NCBI GenBank assembly: GCA_964471915.1
Contig: CAYYID010000003.1
Coordinates: forward strand, 62,001-126,000
Direction of reading: 5' to 3'
DNA from: JAIEPW01 sp964471915
Lineage (GTDB): Bacteria; Acidobacteriota; Terriglobia; Bryobacterales; Bryobacteraceae
DNA length: 64,000 nt
Translations under genes and position numbers: made by a program
Shown here: positions 61,056 through 64,000 of the stretch, in pieces
Numbering within the stretch: position 1 is the stretch's first letter
Layout of the letters: each line of letters opens with the position of its first letter
Notes under the pieces: model-generated
What the model was told of the DNA's origin: nothing
What the model saw: only the letters and a program-made list of their open reading frames with translations
Database searches by the model: none

Positions 61056-63278
61056 GCGCCTTGGCCGCGCCGCGCGCCGCCGCGCCGCGCTCGAGGACCC
61101 CAGCCCGCCGCCGCCGCGCGGCATCGCCGGCCGCACCCCGGGGCGCGTCACCGGTGGCGGGGCAGGACGCACCGCCGGGGGCGCCGGTCGCGGAACTGGC
61201 GCCGGCCGCACCGCTGGAATCGATGGGCGAGGCGCTGGGGTGCCCGGCGCCGGTCGCGTGACCGGAGCCGAGGGCAGGGCCGGCTTCCAAGATTTCTGGT
61301 CCCACTTCTCCCAGCTTCCTCCCGTATTCCGGTAGAGATTGCCGTCCGGATCGGCGAATACGTTGTTGGGCAGCCGGTTGGCCGGCCGCGTCACCGCCCC
61401 GGGCCGCGGCGCGGGCCGCACTGCCGGGCGCGTGGCGCTGATCCCCGGACTTCCGGGTCGCGTGTAGATGTTGTTCCAGCCGCCCGGCCGGGGCCTCAGA
61501 ACGGGCCGCGTGCCCAGCCCGGGCCGCCACAGCGGCGGCCGCGGATAAATCGGGCGGTATCCGCCGGGACCGAACCATCCGCCGCCCCCGATGAAGCCGG
61601 GACGCCAGAATCCGCCGCCGTACCAGCCCCCGCCCCAACCCGGACCCCAGAACGACGAGAACCCGAACCATCCCGCATTCCAGCTCATTCCAAACGACCA
61701 GCCGCCCCACGGCGTGTAGCGCACGTGGAAGCCCCAGGTCAGCGGGCGCGGGAAGTACACCGGCCCCACCCAGGCCGGGTAACGCCAGCCGGAGCCGTAG
61801 ATCACAATGCCCCGATACGGGAACGTCCACAGGTACCCGGGCAGATAGCCGACGTACACGACTTCCGGGGTCGACTCGTAGATGTGCACGTACTTAGTGT
61901 TGTAGACCGGACTGCTGGCCGGAACCTTATCGATGCCCTCCGGCCGCTCCTCGGAAACCTCCCAGGGTCCGGTGGGCGACTTGGAAACGTACCAGACGCC
62001 CTGCTCGCACAGAAAATACTTCGTGCCCGAGACGATCACCTGGCTGGCGGTGTTCTCGGCAAACTGAAGCTGGGTGCCCGCGATGGGCGCGAAGCGGGGA
62101 TTGCCGTCATAGCTGGCCTGGACCTGCGCCTCGCCGCGTTTCACCGCGGCCGTCTGGGGGATCACGGTATCCAGCACCGCGTCCTTTGCTTCGCCGGTAC
62201 CGGGCACGAACGCGCGCACACTGGCCTTGGGCGACTCGGCCGGGACTTCCCCGAACTTCGCCGGCAACTGGTCCGGCGGGACGTAGCTCCAAGGGCCGTT
62301 CAGGCCCGGCGCGGCGTACCAACGTCCGGAGAGCACCAGGAACCGCTTCTGCGTCGCCACTTCGAGGAACAGGTCGCTGCCGGTGTTGGTGACGTACAGC
62401 AACTCGCCGCCGGGCACCAGCGGCGCGAACTGCGGCGCGCCTTCGGTGACGACGAGTTCGGCCGGCTCGGTCGTCACCAGGATCGCGGCGCCGGCGAGTT
62501 CCTTGGCCGACGCAACCTTCCCGGCGGGGGTCGCCGGGTCCTTCTCCGCATCCTCCACCTTTACTAACCGGGCGATTTCCGCGGGCACCTTCTTTTCATG
62601 CTTCCACGATCCTTGCAGCAGATCGGCCGTCGAGAACCAGACGCTCGATCCGTACAGCCAGAATTTCCTCGCCCGCGGATCGAAGATCACGGGGAACGGC
62701 GTGTTCACCACCCGCTGGAATCCCGAGTTCCCCACGTCCTGCAGGCGGGGCGCGCCGTCCACGGTCACGAGGATCGCCGGGGAGTCCCTCACGATGATGC
62801 GCGGCGGATCGTTCTTGTACTCGGCGTCATCGGCGGGATCCGGCACTTCCAGGCTGGCGCGGACACTGGCGAGCGAGAGCGTCAGGTCCCAGTCCGCCAC
62901 GCTGGTTTCGAGGAATTTCGCCAGCGCATCGACGGCTTCCTGCGGCGAGTCCGGAAACCGGATGCGTTCCACCTTGACGGTGCGGATGCGGGCCACGTCC
63001 AGGTTGCGGTCGACATCGAGCGTCGCGGTGACGCGCATCGCTCCGAAGAGGGGCGTCTTGTCGGCGGGCCGCTTCACGGCGATGGCCACCTGGGCGGTGA
63101 TGCTGGTGTCGGCGAGGGAGTCGACTTGCGGCTCGTAGACCACGATCTCGGTGCTCCCGCTCCTGACGATGCGCGGCCATTCCGCCTGTTGCGCTAGGCC
63201 CGGCCCGGTGGACCCCGCGAAACCGAGCACGAGCAGCGCCCATCCGGCGCGAGCGGTACGTCTTACAGAATTGTTCAT
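61053..63278 (-). CDS. Large secreted Gly/Trp/Pro/Arg-rich protein of unknown function
   Basis: 741 residues. A signal peptide (WALLVLGFAGSTGPGLAQQ) leads to a beta-rich ~430-residue region with repeated modules around WYAAPGLNGPWSYVP and WYVSKSPTGPWEVSE, as in proteins automatically named 'carbohydrate-binding family V/XII'. Then comes a Gly/Trp-rich low-complexity part (GPGWGGGWYGGGFWRPGF) and a long Pro/Arg tail with a conserved island NNVFADPDGNLYRNTGGSWEKWD. I see no enzyme motif. Similar proteins occur widely in acidobacteria and proteobacteria; the function is unknown. Confidence 0.75.
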   Translation of the reverse strand: MNNSVRRTARAGWALLVLGFAGSTGPGLAQQAEWPRIVRSGSTEIVVYEPQVDSLADTSITAQVAIAVKRPADKTPLFGAMRVTATLDVDRNLDVARIRTVKVERIRFPDSPQEAVDALAKFLETSVADWDLTLSLASVRASLEVPDPADDAEYKNDPPRIIVRDSPAILVTVDGAPRLQDVGNSGFQRVVNTPFPVIFDPRARKFWLYGSSVWFSTADLLQGSWKHEKKVPAEIARLVKVEDAEKDPATPAGKVASAKELAGAAILVTTEPAELVVTEGAPQFAPLVPGGELLYVTNTGSDLFLEVATQKRFLVLSGRWYAAPGLNGPWSYVPPDQLPAKFGEVPAESPKASVRAFVPGTGEAKDAVLDTVIPQTAAVKRGEAQVQASYDGNPRFAPIAGTQLQFAENTASQVIVSGTKYFLCEQGVWYVSKSPTGPWEVSEERPEGIDKVPASSPVYNTKYVHIYESTPEVVYVGYLPGYLWTFPYRGIVIYGSGWRYPAWVGPVYFPRPLTWGFHVRYTPWGGWSFGMSWNAGWFGFSSFWGPGWGGGWYGGGFWRPGFIGGGGWFGPGGYRPIYPRPPLWRPGLGTRPVLRPRPGGWNNIYTRPGSPGISATRPAVRPAPRPGAVTRPANRLPNNVFADPDGNLYRNTGGSWEKWDQKSWKPALPSAPVTRPAPGTPAPRPSIPAVRPAPVPRPAPPAVRPAPPPVTRPGVRPAMPRGGGGLGSSSAARRRAARPRR

Positions 63279-63346
63279 GGTCTCCCGCCCTGGTCCCGAA
63301 CAGCGCCGGTCCCGTCTCCGCCGAACGCGGCAAGCGGGCGCCTCCG

Positions 63347-63973
63347 CTAGCGGCGGAAGAGCTTTCTCTTGACGTCCGGCCAGAATTCCTCGAACGTGTT
63401 GCCGATCACGCGGCCCATGAAACCGAAGGCGATACGCGATGCCGCGTCCTGCGCCTTCGCTTCTCCGCTGACCCGCCAGGTGTTCGAAAGAAAGTTGCTG
63501 CCGGCGATGGCGCTGTACCGCGCATACGCCGGCATCGTGTTTCCGTTACGATCGCGCGCCAGAAACGCCGACGTAATGGCATGGCCGACCCGCCCGCCGA
63601 ACTTGCGGTCCGCGGACGCCCGGAAGTACCGGGGATCCTCGCCCCACAAAGCGCCCAGACTCGCTTCCATCGCGTTCGAGGTTATGGTCCCGGTGAGGCG
63701 CATGCCGTAGCGCTTGCCGAAGCCCTCCCACTGCGTCCCGTACTCTGGAGGACGGTTCCGCCAGGTGCCGAAGCCCGCGCTGAAAAGTCCGCCGGTCAAG
63801 CTCTGATACCCGAACGTGGAGTTCGCCACCCAAACCGCGCGGCCGGACCCGGACAGGGGCGTGTAACCGGGAGCCGGCTGCGCCCACAAGTTCGCCGCAC
63901 TCAGCGCGCTCAGCAACAGAACGCACCGGGCTGGGCCGCGGCGCGGGGTCGTCTTCAAGGGACGCGTTTCCAT
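63347..63973 (-). CDS. Uncharacterised exported protein
   Basis: 208 residues. A basic N-terminus followed by CVLLLSALSAANLWAQP is a signal peptide. The mature part has LSGSGRAVWVANSTFGYQSL, WGEDPRYFRASADRKFGGRVGHAI and YARYSAIAGSNFLSNTWR. This looks like a short outer-membrane or envelope protein family seen in acidobacteria, with amphipathic segments but no named domain. It lies 68 bases upstream of the 741-residue secreted protein on the same strand, so the two may form an operon. Confidence 0.65.
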   Translation of the reverse strand: METRPLKTTPRRGPARCVLLLSALSAANLWAQPAPGYTPLSGSGRAVWVANSTFGYQSLTGGLFSAGFGTWRNRPPEYGTQWEGFGKRYGMRLTGTITSNAMEASLGALWGEDPRYFRASADRKFGGRVGHAITSAFLARDRNGNTMPAYARYSAIAGSNFLSNTWRVSGEAKAQDAASRIAFGFMGRVIGNTFEEFWPDVKRKLFRR

Positions 63974-64000
63974 CGTGAGACGTGTAGGATAGCAGACCGG

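Overview
The window is about 64 kb of GC-rich bacterial chromosome with short gaps and many 4-base stop/start overlaps. It looks like an acidobacterium of the Solibacter/Bryobacter group. Three signs support this: tandem secreted proteins ending in the Solibacter-type TIGR03437 C-terminal domain, a winged-helix/PD40-propeller regulator, and a Ser/Thr kinase fused to a PD40 propeller. The placement is inference from gene content; no 16S rRNA gene is present. I see no phage, insertion sequence, integrase or CRISPR array.

Layout. 1-9.1 kb: an edge-cut aspartyl protease, a PD40 regulator split by an in-frame amber codon, a Gfo/Idh/MocA oxidoreductase overlapping mutY, and three tandem Reeler-like/TIGR03437 secreted paralogues with haem-c-like cysteine motifs, disturbed by REP-type palindromes. 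9.3-12 kb: SRP RNA followed by dnaX-ybaB-recR. 12-18.9 kb: a MntA-HepT toxin-antitoxin pair, a Ser/Thr kinase, an AraC regulator, thiE and a GT2 glycosyltransferase. 18.9-25 kb: a hybrid histidine kinase, then a minus-strand operon mazG / GNAT / NSAR-type enolase / EamA exporter / SDR, which matches the N-succinyl route for converting D- to L-amino acids. 25-28.3 kb: a second GNAT, a methyltransferase and ppk1. 28.3-34.4 kb: a tightly overlapped hexuronate operon (uxaC, uxaE, fructuronate-reductase-like SDR, LarA-family protein, MFS transporter) with no mannonate dehydratase. 34.4-43.4 kb: a methyltransferase, small secreted proteins, a sulfatase-fold protein lacking its catalytic residues, an ABC-2 permease and a large SLH/BACON surface protein. 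43.5-45.2 kb: motA-motB. 45.2-50.6 kb: acylphosphatase, apt, ispE-prs-rplY-pth-rpsF-rpsR-rplI, closed by an intrinsic terminator. 50.6-57.8 kb: a HEAT/SEC-C protein, a Tat-like secreted protein, a PHP hydrolase, a GT4 glycosyltransferase, a DECR-type SDR and an APC permease. 57.8-64 kb: a ROK kinase, a kinase-like/PD-(D/E)XK fusion, hpt, a small basic protein, a thioredoxin-fold protein, tRNA-Arg(CCG) and two secreted proteins of unknown function.

The most interesting unit is the hexuronate operon. Its gene set suggests galacturonate -> tagaturonate -> fructuronate -> mannonate, followed by a nickel-pincer (LarA-type) C2 epimerisation of mannonate to gluconate in place of UxuA dehydration. 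This is inference from domain content and gene order.
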